In this document: one piece after another, positions 25,831 through 35,344 of the stretch
Position numbering within the stretch: position 1 is the first letter of the stretch
Layout of the letters: each line of letters starts with the position of its first letter
Assembly: GCA_018384745.1 (NCBI GenBank)
Contig: JAHAYH010000134.1
Span: forward strand, 1 to 39,720
Length of the DNA stretch: 39,720 nucleotides
Direction: 5' to 3'
Source: Caryophanon sp.
Lineage (GTDB): Bacteria > Bacillota > Bacilli > Bacillales_A > Planococcaceae
Position numbers and translations under genes: made by a program
Notes under the pieces: generated by a model
What the model was told of the DNA's origin: nothing
What the model saw: the letters and a program-made list of their open reading frames with translations, nothing else
Database searches by the model: none

Positions 25831-25885
25831 AAAGCATCTCTTTTGGGAAAAGGGTCGTATGACAATCTCAAAAGGGGTGCTTTTT
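25831..25885 (+). terminator. Terminator of znuA whose 3' arm holds the next gene's ribosome binding site
   Basis: AAAGCATCTCTTTTG (25831-25845) pairs with CAAAAGGGGTGCTTT (25869-25883), with two G.U pairs, and is followed by TTT. The 3' arm includes AAAGGGG, the only good ribosome binding site for the ATG at 25886. The loop is long (23 nt). Confidence 0.7.
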
Positions 25886-27094
25886 ATGTTGTTACATGAA
25901 GGATCACTATATTGGCCGACAACGATGCAACAAAAGACATATACATCTTCCTCACCGATTGAGGCAGTGTATGACGTCGCCATTGTCGGTGCGGGCATGA
26001 GCGGTGTGTTAGCTGCCTACGTATTACAGCAGCAAGGCGATCACGTTGCGATAATCGAGCAACATACCCCCGCTAGTAATAGCAGTGCAGCCAACACCGG
26101 GTTACTGCAATATAGCAATGATATTATGTTGCATGAATTAGCGAAGCAAATTGGTCAAGACGAAGCTGTGACCTTTTATAAACGATGTGTACAAGCGATG
26201 GATGAGCTCGCGCAAATTGCCGCTACATTACCAGAGCACGCACACTTTATTCAACGCCCGAGCATTTGCTATGCAAGTAAACAAGGCGATGTGAAAAAGC
26301 TACAGCAAGAATATGACATGCTTCGTGCACACGACTTTTCGTGCGATTATTGGGATGCGGATACCCTTTACGATAAGCTTCGCATAAAAAAAGCAGCGGC
26401 ACTTGTTACATATGGAGATGCAGAGGTGAATCCGTTTTACTTTGTGCGGGCAATGCTCGACCAAATCCTCGCAAATGGTGCTCATTTATTTGTCAATACG
26501 CGTGTGACGAACGTTCATCACGGTCCGATCGTCCATATTGAAACGACGAATGAAACATTTGCTGCACGACACATTGTGTATACAACTGGCTATACGCAAC
26601 CACCTACGGATGAAATTGCTGCAGCAGATATTCGTCGCTCGTATGCCATTGTGACAAATGTAGTCGATTATTCTTGGTATGAACAGACTCTTATTTGGGA
26701 AACAGCACGTCCATATTTATATATGCGCACAACGGTCGATGGTCGCCTCGTCATCGGTGGACTCGATGAACGCCATCATTTGCCTACTTCGTCTGCTGCC
26801 AAAATCAAAAAGCGCGCACAGCAACTAATCGATGAAGTAACAGCGTTATTCCCGCATTTATCGATCACAGCGGACTATATGTACTGCGCGTCTTTCGGTG
26901 AATCAACAGACAACCTCCCTGTCATTGGGCAACACCCGACGTATTCGAATGAATTTTACATTGCGGGTTACGGTGGAAATGGCACGGTTTACAGCATGAT
27001 TGGCGCCTATGAAATCGCCGCGCTACTCGCTGGACGCACAACCGATGTTACGCCCATTATTCGCACGAAGCGTTGGAACGGTGTGCGCACATAA
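25886..27094 (+). CDS. FAD-dependent oxidoreductase, DAO (glycine/D-amino acid oxidase) family
   Basis: A 402-residue flavoenzyme of the DAO superfamily. The dinucleotide-binding motif is VGAGMSG at 34-40 with the following acidic end AIIEQH. The C-terminal FAD-closing block reads LPVIGQHPTYSNEFYIAGYG and GNGTVYSMIGAYEIAA. The substrate is likely a primary or secondary amine or amino acid; which one cannot be told. The leading LLHEGSLYWPTT is typical of a Bacillales group of uncharacterised members, and this sets the start at 25886 rather than at the ATG at 25859, which lies in the terminator loop. No promoter of its own is visible, so it may depend on read-through from znuA. Confidence 0.82.
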   Translation: MLLHEGSLYWPTTMQQKTYTSSSPIEAVYDVAIVGAGMSGVLAAYVLQQQGDHVAIIEQHTPASNSSAANTGLLQYSNDIMLHELAKQIGQDEAVTFYKRCVQAMDELAQIAATLPEHAHFIQRPSICYASKQGDVKKLQQEYDMLRAHDFSCDYWDADTLYDKLRIKKAAALVTYGDAEVNPFYFVRAMLDQILANGAHLFVNTRVTNVHHGPIVHIETTNETFAARHIVYTTGYTQPPTDEIAAADIRRSYAIVTNVVDYSWYEQTLIWETARPYLYMRTTVDGRLVIGGLDERHHLPTSSAAKIKKRAQQLIDEVTALFPHLSITADYMYCASFGESTDNLPVIGQHPTYSNEFYIAGYGGNGTVYSMIGAYEIAALLAGRTTDVTPIIRTKRWNGVRT

Positions 27095-27096
27095 AG

Positions 27097-27126
27097 AAAG
27101 GACAGCGATGCTATTCGCTGTCCTTT
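27097..27126. terminator. Bidirectional terminator between the DAO flavoprotein gene and menE
   Basis: Perfect 12-bp stem AAAGGACAGCGA (27097-27108) / TCGCTGTCCTTT (27115-27126). The menE stop codon is in the loop. Confidence 0.8.
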
Positions 27127-28559
27127 TGCAGGTCGATCAATTTACGACGCATCAGTTTGTTTGCACCATTACGCGGAAGTTCCTCGACAATATAAAATGC
27201 TTTTGGCACTTTATAACGTGCTAGTTTCTGTAAGCAGTGCGCACGCAATTGTTCCTCACTAACCTGTTCTTTCACGACGACAAATGCTGCTGGTACTTGT
27301 CCCCACTGCGCATCGGCGACACCACAAACCCCCGCTTCAACAACAGCGGGATGACTATGCAGCACATTTTCAATTTGTGCTGGGTAAATATTTTCACCAC
27401 CTGAAATGATCAAATCTGCACGCCGGTCGACGACAAATAAATAGCCGTCCTCATCGATGTAGCCAATGTCGCCTGAATGTAGCCAACCATTATTCAATGG
27501 ACTGCGATCCGCAAAGCGCCCAATATAGCCTGGTGTTACATGCGGTCCTTGTATACAAATTTCCCCTTCTTCACCTGGCTTCGTTGCGCCGTCGATGCGA
27601 ACGGTGTTAAAAAACAGCGGCTTTCCTGCTGAGCCAAGCTTCGTAAATGCTTCCTCTGCTTGCAACGTCGTTGTTTGTGATGCCGTTTCGGTCATGCCGT
27701 ACGTTTGAGCAACGGGCACGTTCAATGCTTGTGCGCGCTCTAAAAATGTCCGCGGAATTGGGCCGCCACCTGCTAGCATTGTTACAAAGCGTGGATGCGC
27801 CGTTAATTGTCGCTGCTCCATTACCGTTAAAATCCGACTAAGCGTCAAGGCAACAACTGAAATCATTGTCGCACGTCCCGATGCAATGCTCAGCGCCGCT
27901 TCTGTTTCATCAAATTTTTCATATAAATCAACGGTCATCCCGTACAACAATGACTTTGTGAGTGTTGAAAAGCCACTAATATGAAAAATAGGCGTCGCAC
28001 AAAACCATACATCGTCAGGGCGTACCCCTAAATTCAGCGCAGAGGCAAGCGCAGAGGCTTCATGATTGCGCACCGTTTGACGCACCCCTTTTGGAAATCC
28101 TGTCGTTCCTGATGTATACATAACCGTCATCGTCGCCTCTTTTTGCCACGTGGTTGAAATCGTGACATCCGTTTCTTCCGCTTGTGCAATACGAGCAAAA
28201 GTCCACGTATTTGCATGTGTGACGCGATCAGCAAAACGGGCATCAATAAGTAGCGCCGTCGCCTCGCTGTCCTCTAGCTGGTACTGTAATTCTTCATCAC
28301 TTAAGCGATTGTTTAACATCACCATTTCAAGTTGCAGCTGCATACATGCATAAATTACCTGCACAAATTCAGCAGTTGAATAGCCGAGCAATGCGACGCG
28401 TGCATGCGGTGTAATGCCACATGCGACCATTTTTTTAGCGAAGCGACTCGCTTGCTGCTCAAGTTCCCGAAACGTCCAGCTACGTCCTTCAAAGCGCAAT
28501 GCTTCACGGTGTGGTGTCATATATGCACGCTGCATGAGCCAGTTTGGCATTTGTTCCAT
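27111..28559 (-). CDS. menE: o-Succinylbenzoate--CoA ligase
   Basis: A 482-residue acyl-CoA synthetase of the ANL superfamily. It activates o-succinylbenzoate with ATP and CoA in menaquinone synthesis. The AMP-binding P-loop YTSGTTGFPKG is at 148-158, the second motif AQTYGMTETAS follows, and GENIYPAQIENVLHSHP near the C-terminus is the hinge region. The position next to menB identifies the substrate among the many ANL enzymes. The ATG at 28559 follows AGGAGGACAGACG. A terminator separates it from menB, and no clear promoter lies in the 30 bases between, so its level may be set by read-through. menC, which usually follows menE in Bacillus, is not here. Confidence 0.92.
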   Translation of the reverse strand: MEQMPNWLMQRAYMTPHREALRFEGRSWTFRELEQQASRFAKKMVACGITPHARVALLGYSTAEFVQVIYACMQLQLEMVMLNNRLSDEELQYQLEDSEATALLIDARFADRVTHANTWTFARIAQAEETDVTISTTWQKEATMTVMYTSGTTGFPKGVRQTVRNHEASALASALNLGVRPDDVWFCATPIFHISGFSTLTKSLLYGMTVDLYEKFDETEAALSIASGRATMISVVALTLSRILTVMEQRQLTAHPRFVTMLAGGGPIPRTFLERAQALNVPVAQTYGMTETASQTTTLQAEEAFTKLGSAGKPLFFNTVRIDGATKPGEEGEICIQGPHVTPGYIGRFADRSPLNNGWLHSGDIGYIDEDGYLFVVDRRADLIISGGENIYPAQIENVLHSHPAVVEAGVCGVADAQWGQVPAAFVVVKEQVSEEQLRAHCLQKLARYKVPKAFYIVEELPRNGANKLMRRKLIDLQKDSE

Positions 28560-28589
28560 CGTCTGTCCTCCTATTTCTATTGATGACGT

Positions 28590-28629
28590 AAAAAAAGCTG
28601 CCCGAAAATCTCTTCTCGGACAGCTTTTA
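28590..28629 (-). terminator. Terminator between menB and menE
   Basis: On the minus strand AAAAGCTGTCCGAGAA pairs with TTTTCGGGCAGCTTTT (G.U allowed) across a short loop, followed by T's. It is inside the men gene series. Confidence 0.8.
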
Positions 28630-28646
28630 TTGCTACGTTGTATAAA

Positions 28647-29465
28647 TCAAGGGAAACGTGGGAATTGACCGAAGTCAGGTTGGCGTTTCTCTTTGAATGC
28701 GTCGCGACCTTCTTTTGCTTCATCAGTTGTGTAGTAAAGAAGTGTTGCGTCACCAGCTAATTGCTGAATACCAGCTAAGCCGTCTGTATCTGCGTTCATT
28801 GCTGCTTTTAAGAAGCGTAATGCTGTTGGAGACATTTGTAACATCTCTTCACACCATTTAACCGTTTCATCTTCTAATTCAGCGTAAGGAACAACCGTAT
28901 TTACTAAGCCCATATCAAGCGCTTCTTGTGCGTCGTATTGACGGCATAAGTACCAAATTTCACGCGCTTTTTTGTGACCTACGATGCGAGCTAAGTAGCC
29001 TGAACCGTAACCAGCGTCGAATGAACCTACTTTTGGTCCTGTTTGACCGAAGCGTGCGTTGTCAGCTGCGATTGTTAAGTCACATACAACATGTAATACG
29101 TGACCGCCACCGATCGCATACCCTGCAACCATCGCTACAACTGGCTTAGGAATTTTACGAATTAATGTTTGTAAATCTAATACGTTTAAACGAGGAATTT
29201 GGTCGTCGCCTACATAACCGCCGTGACCGCGTACTTTTTGGTCGCCGCCAGAACAGAATGCATGTTCACCTTCACCTGTTAAAATAATAACGCCAACTTT
29301 TTCGTTGTCGCGTGCACGTGTAAATGCATCGATTAATTCCGCCGTTGTTTTTGGACGGAATGCGTTGCGTACTTCTGGACGGTTGATCGTAATTTTCGCG
29401 ATGCCGTTGTAGTACTCGTACTTAATATCTTCATATGTATGAAGCGTAGTCCATTCACGAGTCAT
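28647..29465 (-). CDS. menB: 1,4-Dihydroxy-2-naphthoyl-CoA synthase
   Basis: A 272-residue crotonase-fold enzyme that closes the second ring in menaquinone synthesis. Family features: [16 protein letters not shown], the oxyanion region [12 protein letters not shown] with [25 protein letters not shown], and [20 protein letters not shown] with the catalytic aspartate of MenB proteins. Length is standard. The ATG follows TAGGAGGAACAAATTC, 34 bases after the menH stop. Codon use is more regular than in menH or menD, suggesting stronger expression. A terminator follows directly. Confidence 0.97.
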   Translation of the reverse strand: MTREWTTLHTYEDIKYEYYNGIAKITINRPEVRNAFRPKTTAELIDAFTRARDNEKVGVIILTGEGEHAFCSGGDQKVRGHGGYVGDDQIPRLNVLDLQTLIRKIPKPVVAMVAGYAIGGGHVLHVVCDLTIAADNARFGQTGPKVGSFDAGYGSGYLARIVGHKKAREIWYLCRQYDAQEALDMGLVNTVVPYAELEDETVKWCEEMLQMSPTALRFLKAAMNADTDGLAGIQQLAGDATLLYYTTDEAKEGRDAFKEKRQPDFGQFPRFP

Positions 29466-29499
29466 GAATTTGTTCCTCCTATTATTAAAAATTTATCGT

Positions 29500-30315
29500 T
29501 TATGTCAGCGCAAGTGCTTCCTTTACTATTGTAGCAAATTGTGCGGGATTTTCCACATGAATTGCATGTCCAACGTCAGGAATTGTTAAATGTGCGCTCT
29601 GTTCGAGAAACGCCTGCATTTTTTGAGCGAGTAAGCAAAATTTTTCATCGAGCTCTCCCGTTATTAAAATGACAGGCATTTCAAGCTCTTCAAGTCGGTG
29701 CCAGTTTGATGGTTGAACACCTGTGCCCATACCGCGCAAACTGTTTGCTAAGCCGATTTCACGCTGTGCTAAACGCTCGGTGCGGATCGCTTGTTGCACC
29801 TCAGCTGGCAATGTTGTTTGTGAGTAAAAAAGCGGAATGCGCTCCCAATAGTTGACGAACGCTTCGATTCCTTCGCGCTCAATGCGTAATGCCAGTGCAT
29901 CATCTGCTTGCTTACGCAGTGCGCGCTCATGCTCACGTGCAAGACCTGGTGAGGCGCTCTCAAGTAAAAGCTGCTCAATGCGTGATGGATACGTAAGCGC
30001 ATAGCTTAATGCGACGCGTCCCCCCATTGAATAGCCGAGCAGTGTAAATGTTTCAAGTTGTAATGCTTCAAACACATCTTCTAACAGCGCTACTTGCGTC
30101 TCCATTTTATAATGTGATCCTTGCTCCGGTGCAGCTGACGCACCGTGACCGATTAAGTCAATCGCCACAACGCGGTACTCCGGCAATGCATGCGCCAGCG
30201 TTTCCCACGTTGCGCTCGTGCTCGTAAAACCATGTAAGCAGACGATTGTTTTCGTTTGTTGTTCATGCCATTGACGCACAAAAACGTCATAGCCGTTTAC
30301 GTTTAACGTTGCCAT
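29500..30315 (-). CDS. menH: 2-Succinyl-6-hydroxy-2,4-cyclohexadiene-1-carboxylate synthase
   Basis: A 271-residue alpha/beta hydrolase acting as a lyase after MenD: it removes pyruvate to give SHCHC. The nucleophile elbow GYSMGG has Ser96, and the C-terminal histidine is in DVGHAIHVENP. HGFTSTSATWE carries the oxyanion-hole region. The place between menD and menB gives its role, since the fold alone is not specific. The ATG follows AGGGGATTAAAAG and the gene overlaps the end of menD by 13 bases, so they are translationally coupled. Confidence 0.92.
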   Translation of the reverse strand: MATLNVNGYDVFVRQWHEQQTKTIVCLHGFTSTSATWETLAHALPEYRVVAIDLIGHGASAAPEQGSHYKMETQVALLEDVFEALQLETFTLLGYSMGGRVALSYALTYPSRIEQLLLESASPGLAREHERALRKQADDALALRIEREGIEAFVNYWERIPLFYSQTTLPAEVQQAIRTERLAQREIGLANSLRGMGTGVQPSNWHRLEELEMPVILITGELDEKFCLLAQKMQAFLEQSAHLTIPDVGHAIHVENPAQFATIVKEALALT

Positions 30316-32018
30316 CTTTTAATCCCCTGTGCAATTTGTTGCCAAAGCGCGCGGTGTGCAAATGTATTGTCCTCGCGATTTGTAAATACTTCAATTAAAC
30401 GAATGCGCGTACGCGGTGTTTGCATAATGCCGTATAGCGCGGACACGTCGTCAACACGCACATGTTCAAAGTCGTACATCGCCGCAATATGCTCCATCGT
30501 CAGCGCGGTCGGTGTGCCAAATAACTCCTCGTAATGCTGTGGCACTTTCGCCTGCGGTAAATACGAGAAGATGCCACCTCCGTCATTATTCATCACAACG
30601 ATGTCTAAATCGCACTGCTGATAACGCGTCGCAAGCAAGCCGCTCGTATCATGTAAAAAGGCTAAGTCCCCGATGACGAGCACCGTATTGCGCCCGTTGC
30701 CTTGACTGAAGCCGAGCGCTGTTGATACGACGCCGTCAATACCGTTCGCCCCGCGGTTTGCAAAAACGCGCACATCGCGTGTTGTCGGTAAGAAAAACGT
30801 ATCGATATCACGAATCGGCATGCTGCTGCTGACGAACAAATCCGTCTCCTCAGGCACACCTGCTAATAAATGACACATCGCAGCCCCTTCATCAACCGCC
30901 CCGTCTACATAATGCTCAATATATTCCATCGCGAGCTCATTGATGTCGCGCCATTCATGCACGTACGTGTCTTCAATCGTCGGTGCGAGCGGTAATGTTG
31001 TGAGCCACTGCCCAAGCTGTGCATGGACAACAAATGTCGCCATCGCTGTTGCATCGCGGAACATCGCATCCTCATCAATGACGATGTAATGTGTTGGGTC
31101 TGCTTCTGCAATAAACTGCTGTACAAATTTAGATACCGGTTGTGCACCTAAACGAATGACTGTCTCCGGCTTTACGACCGCCTTAAAGTCTGCACTTTTT
31201 AACGTCGCATCGTACGTTGCAATGACGTAGTTGCGGCAATCAAGCGGAATATTCCCGCGGAAATTCGATAAGCTTTCGACAAGTACTGGCCATTTCAACG
31301 CGCGAATAAACGCCCAAATATATGCGGCATTTGTATGCAATGGCAACTCACCAAGTACGACAAAGCCGCGCTTCGTGTCGTTTAACACCGTCGCAAGCTG
31401 TTGTTGCGTCGCCTCTGTTGGTACGAGCTCCCCTGCTTGTAGTGACATCACTTCTTGATTGAGCTGTTGTTGGAAATCAATCGTTAACGGCTCACGAAAC
31501 GGAATATTAACATGAACCGGTCCAAATGGCGCTGTCGTTGCAATCATCATCGCACGTCCAATATGGCGCGTAATAAACGGCAATGTTTGCGGTGCTTCAT
31601 CTGGAATTGGGAAATCAACTGACCATTTTACATGTTCGCCGTATAACTGCACTTGATTAATCGCCTGTGGTGCGCCGACTTCACGCAATTCATGCGGACG
31701 ATCTGCCGTAATCACAATTAACGGAATACGCGCATATTTCGCTTCGACGATGGCTGGGAAATAGTTCGCCGCCGCTGTCCCAGATGTGCAAAGTAGCACA
31801 ACTGGTTGCTGCGTTGACTTCGCTAAACCGAGCGCATAAAACGCCGCTGCTCGCTCATCAACTTGACGATGCAGCGTTAAATCTTCCGCCGATGCAAACG
31901 CATACGCAAGCGGTGTAGAACGCGAGCCTGGACTCACGACAACATTGCGTACACCGCCTGCATACAATGCACTTGCGACACCGTAAACATATGCACTTAA
32001 CACTTCACGCTCATTCAT
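30303..32018 (-). CDS. menD: 2-Succinyl-5-enolpyruvyl-6-hydroxy-3-cyclohexene-1-carboxylate synthase
   Basis: A 571-residue thiamine diphosphate enzyme that joins isochorismate with 2-oxoglutarate. N-terminal VVVSPGSRSTPLAYAF is the MenD signature. The ThDP/Mg site lies in the C-terminal third (VIGDLAFLHDTSGLLATR, then NNDGGGIFSYLPQA). The start was set at the ATG at 32018, eight bases after AGGAGG; a TTG three bases earlier is possible but less well placed. It overlaps the end of menF by eight bases and menH by 13. Confidence 0.97.
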   Translation of the reverse strand: MNEREVLSAYVYGVASALYAGGVRNVVVSPGSRSTPLAYAFASAEDLTLHRQVDERAAAFYALGLAKSTQQPVVLLCTSGTAAANYFPAIVEAKYARIPLIVITADRPHELREVGAPQAINQVQLYGEHVKWSVDFPIPDEAPQTLPFITRHIGRAMMIATTAPFGPVHVNIPFREPLTIDFQQQLNQEVMSLQAGELVPTEATQQQLATVLNDTKRGFVVLGELPLHTNAAYIWAFIRALKWPVLVESLSNFRGNIPLDCRNYVIATYDATLKSADFKAVVKPETVIRLGAQPVSKFVQQFIAEADPTHYIVIDEDAMFRDATAMATFVVHAQLGQWLTTLPLAPTIEDTYVHEWRDINELAMEYIEHYVDGAVDEGAAMCHLLAGVPEETDLFVSSSMPIRDIDTFFLPTTRDVRVFANRGANGIDGVVSTALGFSQGNGRNTVLVIGDLAFLHDTSGLLATRYQQCDLDIVVMNNDGGGIFSYLPQAKVPQHYEELFGTPTALTMEHIAAMYDFEHVRVDDVSALYGIMQTPRTRIRLIEVFTNREDNTFAHRALWQQIAQGIKRWQR

Positions 32019-33384
32019 CAATCTTTCCTCCTAATGCACGTAACATCGGTCTAAACTTCACTAATGTTTCTTCATATTCTGACTGTGCCTTTGAGTCCCC
32101 AACAATGCCACCACCAGCATATAAATACGCATCTTGATTAACAATGGCCGCCGAGCGAATCGCAACCGCAAATTCGCCGTTTCCTTCTGCGTCCATCCAG
32201 CCAATCGGTGCTGCATATAAACCGCGATTCATCGGCTCATATTCACGAATGATCGACATCGCCGCTTCACGTGGTACACCGCCAAGTGCAGGTGTTGGGT
32301 GTAAATATTTCACTAAGCTTAAAATGGTCGCATGTTCCTTTAATTCGCCTTCAACAGGTGTAAATAAATGTTGAATATCGCGAATTTGAAGCAGCTGCGG
32401 TCCATCTGGGAATACGACATTGTCGCATGACTGACGGAATGTTTCGGCAATCATATCGACAACGTATTGATGTTCTTCTAAATTTTTCGTATCGGCTAAC
32501 AACGATGCACCAAGCGCTTCATCTTCCGCTTTTGTCGCCCCGCGCTTAATGGAGCCAGCTACGCATGATGAATACGCTTTATGCGCATCCACTTTCACTA
32601 AGCGCTCCGGCGATGCACCGAAGAAAAATAACGCTTCATGCTCTAAGCCGAATAAATAGCTGCTTGGTTGTTCTTCAATAACTTGTGCTAATGCTTGCTC
32701 AGCCGTAATGCGTTGTTCAAACGTTAACGCAAGCGGGCGCGCAATCACGACCTTTTGTGCTTCCTTTTGCTGAATGAGTGACGTCACACGGTCAATCGAT
32801 GCTAAATAATCAATTTTATGCGGCTCAAAGTAGCTTGTCGCAACTGGCTTTTTGTACGTTGCGTCTTCCTTCGCTGCTTCGATTAAAGCATCGCGCTCAT
32901 CGCGCAATGCTTGCATCGTTTGTTCGTCGACCGTTTCATTTGATACGACATGAATCGTCACGAAACAGCGATCGTTTTGCTCGATGACTTGATACGTTGC
33001 GAGCGCAAAAAAAGCATCTGGAAATGACGCCCACTCACTTTGTACCGTATTTGATGGGTCAAACGTAAAGCCGCCAAACAACATCGGTTGTACGTCTGTA
33101 AGCCCCTCTTTATGCATCGTTGCCGTTAATTGTTGCCATTGTTGTTCCACATGATCGAAGCGTCCTTGCTCGCCTTCAAATGTCATTGTATATGCATGAC
33201 CAAGACCAACAAGCGTAAATGTTTTCTCTCGATTTTGCCAATAAAATCGTTGTTGTGCGAACTGCTCTTTCCCTGCCGCAAAAAACGATAATGCAGAAAG
33301 ATGCGTGACTTCAATCGTTTCCATATATAAAACGGGCGCTGTCGCTGCATTTTCTGTAGTGGCTTGTAACCACTTAGCTTGCAT
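32011..33384 (-). CDS. menF: Isochorismate synthase
   Basis: A 457-residue chorismate-utilising enzyme that isomerises chorismate to isochorismate, the first committed step of the menaquinone branch. The C-terminal chorismate-binding domain shows SPERLVKVD, SCVAGSIKRGATKAEDEALG, EHQYVVDMI, HLFTPVEGEL, LHPTPALGGVPREAA and GLYAAPIGWMDAEGNGEFAV. Closely related DhbC/EntC enzymes share these blocks, but the men gene context decides. The ATG at 33384 follows GGAGGTTATTTTTT. It is the first gene of the men unit. Confidence 0.95.
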   Translation of the reverse strand: MQAKWLQATTENAATAPVLYMETIEVTHLSALSFFAAGKEQFAQQRFYWQNREKTFTLVGLGHAYTMTFEGEQGRFDHVEQQWQQLTATMHKEGLTDVQPMLFGGFTFDPSNTVQSEWASFPDAFFALATYQVIEQNDRCFVTIHVVSNETVDEQTMQALRDERDALIEAAKEDATYKKPVATSYFEPHKIDYLASIDRVTSLIQQKEAQKVVIARPLALTFEQRITAEQALAQVIEEQPSSYLFGLEHEALFFFGASPERLVKVDAHKAYSSCVAGSIKRGATKAEDEALGASLLADTKNLEEHQYVVDMIAETFRQSCDNVVFPDGPQLLQIRDIQHLFTPVEGELKEHATILSLVKYLHPTPALGGVPREAAMSIIREYEPMNRGLYAAPIGWMDAEGNGEFAVAIRSAAIVNQDAYLYAGGGIVGDSKAQSEYEETLVKFRPMLRALGGKIDE

Positions 33385-33447
33385 AAAAAATAACCTCCAA
33401 TAAAATGATGCAAAGAAGCATCACGTTCGTCCAATCGTTCGCATTCT

Positions 33448-33456
33448 ATTTTAACA
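33448..33456 (-). promoter_or_regulatory. Extended -10 promoter candidate close to menF
   Basis: TGTTAAAAT (33456-33448) fits an extended -10 element; no clear -35 is present. It may be a second promoter for the men genes. Confidence 0.4.
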
Positions 33457-33503
33457 CAACTTTCCCGATAAACCTTGTTTTCGTGTTTACAAACATGATT
33501 AAA

Positions 33504-33532
33504 ATGATAACGCTTTTACGTGCTGATGACAA
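33504..33532 (-). promoter_or_regulatory. Promoter of the men gene cluster
   Basis: -35 TTGTCA (33532-33527), 17-bp spacer, -10 TATCAT (33509-33504). It sits just beyond the cysC terminator. A dyad TGTTT-AC-AAACA (33484-33495) lies at about the transcription start. Confidence 0.6.
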
Positions 33533-33534
33533 CG

Positions 33535-33574
33535 TAAAAAACGCTAGAAGAAAGCGTGCTTCCTTCTAGCGTTT
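33535..33574 (-). terminator. Terminator after cysC
   Basis: On the minus strand AACGCTAGAAGGAAGC, short loop, then GCTTTCTTCTAGCGTT and a run of T. Confidence 0.85.
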
Positions 33575-33579
33575 CGTGC

Positions 33580-34173
33580 TTAAATATATTGTTTTTCAGC
33601 TAAAATTTGTAGCAGTTGCTCCGCACATTGTTCCACTGAATATTTTTCTGTGTTCAATGTTACTTCTGGCTTTACAGGCGCTTCGTACGGCGCTGAAATG
33701 CCTGTGAAGTTTGGAATTTGACCGGCGCGTGCTTTTTCATATAAGCCTTTTGGATCGCGGCGTTCGCATTCTTCTAATGAACAGTCCACGAACACTTCGA
33801 AAAATTCATCTTCTGCCACGAGTGCACGCACTGTATCACGGTCTGCTTGATACGGCGAAATAAAGGCCGTTACAACGATTTGTCCCGCTTCAACAAATAG
33901 CTTAGACACTTCCCCAACGCGACGAATGTTTTCTTTGCGGCTCTCTTCATCAAAACCTAAATCTTTGTTTAAGCCGTGACGCACGTTATCGCCATCTAAA
34001 ACCGTTACTTGATTGCCACGGTCAAATAGCTTGCGCGCAAATGCGTTGGCTACCGTTGATTTCCCTGCACCTGATAAACCTGTGAACCATAAAATTAAGC
34101 TATGCTGTTTATTTTTTTCACGACGCTCGGCTGTTGTAATCGATGCATCATGCCATGTAATGTTTGTGCTCAT
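33580..34173 (-). CDS. cysC: Adenylylsulfate kinase
   Basis: A 197-residue APS kinase that phosphorylates APS to PAPS. The P-loop GLSGAGKS is at 32-39; VLDGDNVRHGLNKDLGF and ENIRRVGEVSKLF are APS-binding blocks, and FVDCSLEECERRDPKGLYEKA follows. Length is normal and the enzyme is unfused. It is the last gene of the cysH-sat-cysC unit, with a nine-base gap after sat. Because the CysH here has the cysteine set of the 4Fe-4S (APS-type) reductases, APS kinase may serve mostly PAPS-dependent uses; this is inference. Confidence 0.97.
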   Translation of the reverse strand: MSTNITWHDASITTAERREKNKQHSLILWFTGLSGAGKSTVANAFARKLFDRGNQVTVLDGDNVRHGLNKDLGFDEESRKENIRRVGEVSKLFVEAGQIVVTAFISPYQADRDTVRALVAEDEFFEVFVDCSLEECERRDPKGLYEKARAGQIPNFTGISAPYEAPVKPEVTLNTEKYSVEQCAEQLLQILAEKQYI

Positions 34174-34182
34174 AATTGCCTC

Positions 34183-35322
34183 CTACACCGTTGCTTCTTC
34201 GCGTAAGCCACGAATTAATACTTCGACAACTTCTTTACGGCTAAATGTTGACGGTGGAATTTCACCCGCACGTAACATTTCACGCACTTTTGTACCGGAT
34301 AAAATGACGCGTGATTCCGCACCGTGTGCACACGTTTTTGTCGTCGCCATGCCTTCACACTCTGTGCAGTAGAAGCTATGCTCGAACTTCAGCGGTGTAA
34401 TGCCGATCTCTTCTGGTGTGAAGCGTTCAAATAATTCCTGTGCTTCGTATGTGCCGTAGTAATCACCAACACCTGCGTGGTCGCGTCCTACAATGAAATG
34501 TGTACAACCGTAGTTTTTACGCACAAGCGCATGGAAGATCGCTTCACGTGGACCTGCATAACGCATCGCCGCTAAAAATACGCCTAACTGAACGCGCTCT
34601 TGTGGGTAATACTTTTCTAATAATACTTCATAGCTTTCCATGCGGATTTGTGCTGAAATATCATCTGACTTCGTTTCACCAACTAATGGGTTTAAAAACA
34701 GACCGTCTACAATTTCAAGCGCTACTTTTTGAATGTATTCGTGTGCGCGGTGTACAGGGTTACGCGTTTGGAAGCCTACGATTGTTTTCCAACCTTTTTC
34801 GGCAAAGCGCTCGCGTGTTTCTGCTGGCTCAAATGTGTACGCTGGGAATGATTTTTCCGCCTTTTTAATCAGCGTTACTTTCCCACCTACATACGTATTT
34901 GGACGTTCAAACATTTTCGCAACACCTGGGTGTGCTTTGTCATCTGTGCCGTATACGTTGACCGCTTCCGCCTCTTTATCCGGTGTGTAAATGTCGGCTA
35001 CTTCGATCGTACCGTACACTACACCATCATACGTAAGCGCAGCTTCTTGACCAACTGTTAATGCACTCGCTGTTGCTTCATCTACTGGTAACGTAATTGG
35101 AATACTCCACACTGTGCCGTTTGCTAGGCGCATATCTTTCACAACCGATTTGTAGTCTTCCTCTGTTAAGAAACCTTCTAACGGGCTGTATGCACCAATT
35201 CCGATTAATTCTAAATCACTTAATGAAATGTTATCGATTGCGATTGTTGTTGTAATTGCTGACAGATCCTTTTGCTCATTAAAGCGTTGTACTAAAACGC
35301 CACCATGTGGTTGTAAACTCAT
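34183..35322 (-). CDS. sat: Sulfate adenylyltransferase (ATP sulfurylase)
   Basis: A 379-residue enzyme forming APS from sulfate and ATP. The signature [11 protein letters not shown], the P-loop-like [12 protein letters not shown] and the zinc-like cysteine cluster [18 protein letters not shown] are present, as in the dissimilatory-type Sat of Bacillus. The start is the ATG at 35322 (MSLQPHGG), after GAGGAGG. A longer in-frame reading up to 35559 would run through cysH and is rejected. It lies 22 bases after cysH and nine bases before cysC. Confidence 0.96.
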   Translation of the reverse strand: MSLQPHGGVLVQRFNEQKDLSAITTTIAIDNISLSDLELIGIGAYSPLEGFLTEEDYKSVVKDMRLANGTVWSIPITLPVDEATASALTVGQEAALTYDGVVYGTIEVADIYTPDKEAEAVNVYGTDDKAHPGVAKMFERPNTYVGGKVTLIKKAEKSFPAYTFEPAETRERFAEKGWKTIVGFQTRNPVHRAHEYIQKVALEIVDGLFLNPLVGETKSDDISAQIRMESYEVLLEKYYPQERVQLGVFLAAMRYAGPREAIFHALVRKNYGCTHFIVGRDHAGVGDYYGTYEAQELFERFTPEEIGITPLKFEHSFYCTECEGMATTKTCAHGAESRVILSGTKVREMLRAGEIPPSTFSRKEVVEVLIRGLREEATV

Positions 35323-35344
35323 ATTCCTTACTTCCTCCTCTAAT

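Noticed and set aside
25859-25885. ATG at 25859 as start of the DAO flavoprotein
   Set aside because: It falls in the znuA terminator loop; family members start with the LLHEGSLYWP segment at 25886. Not fully excluded.
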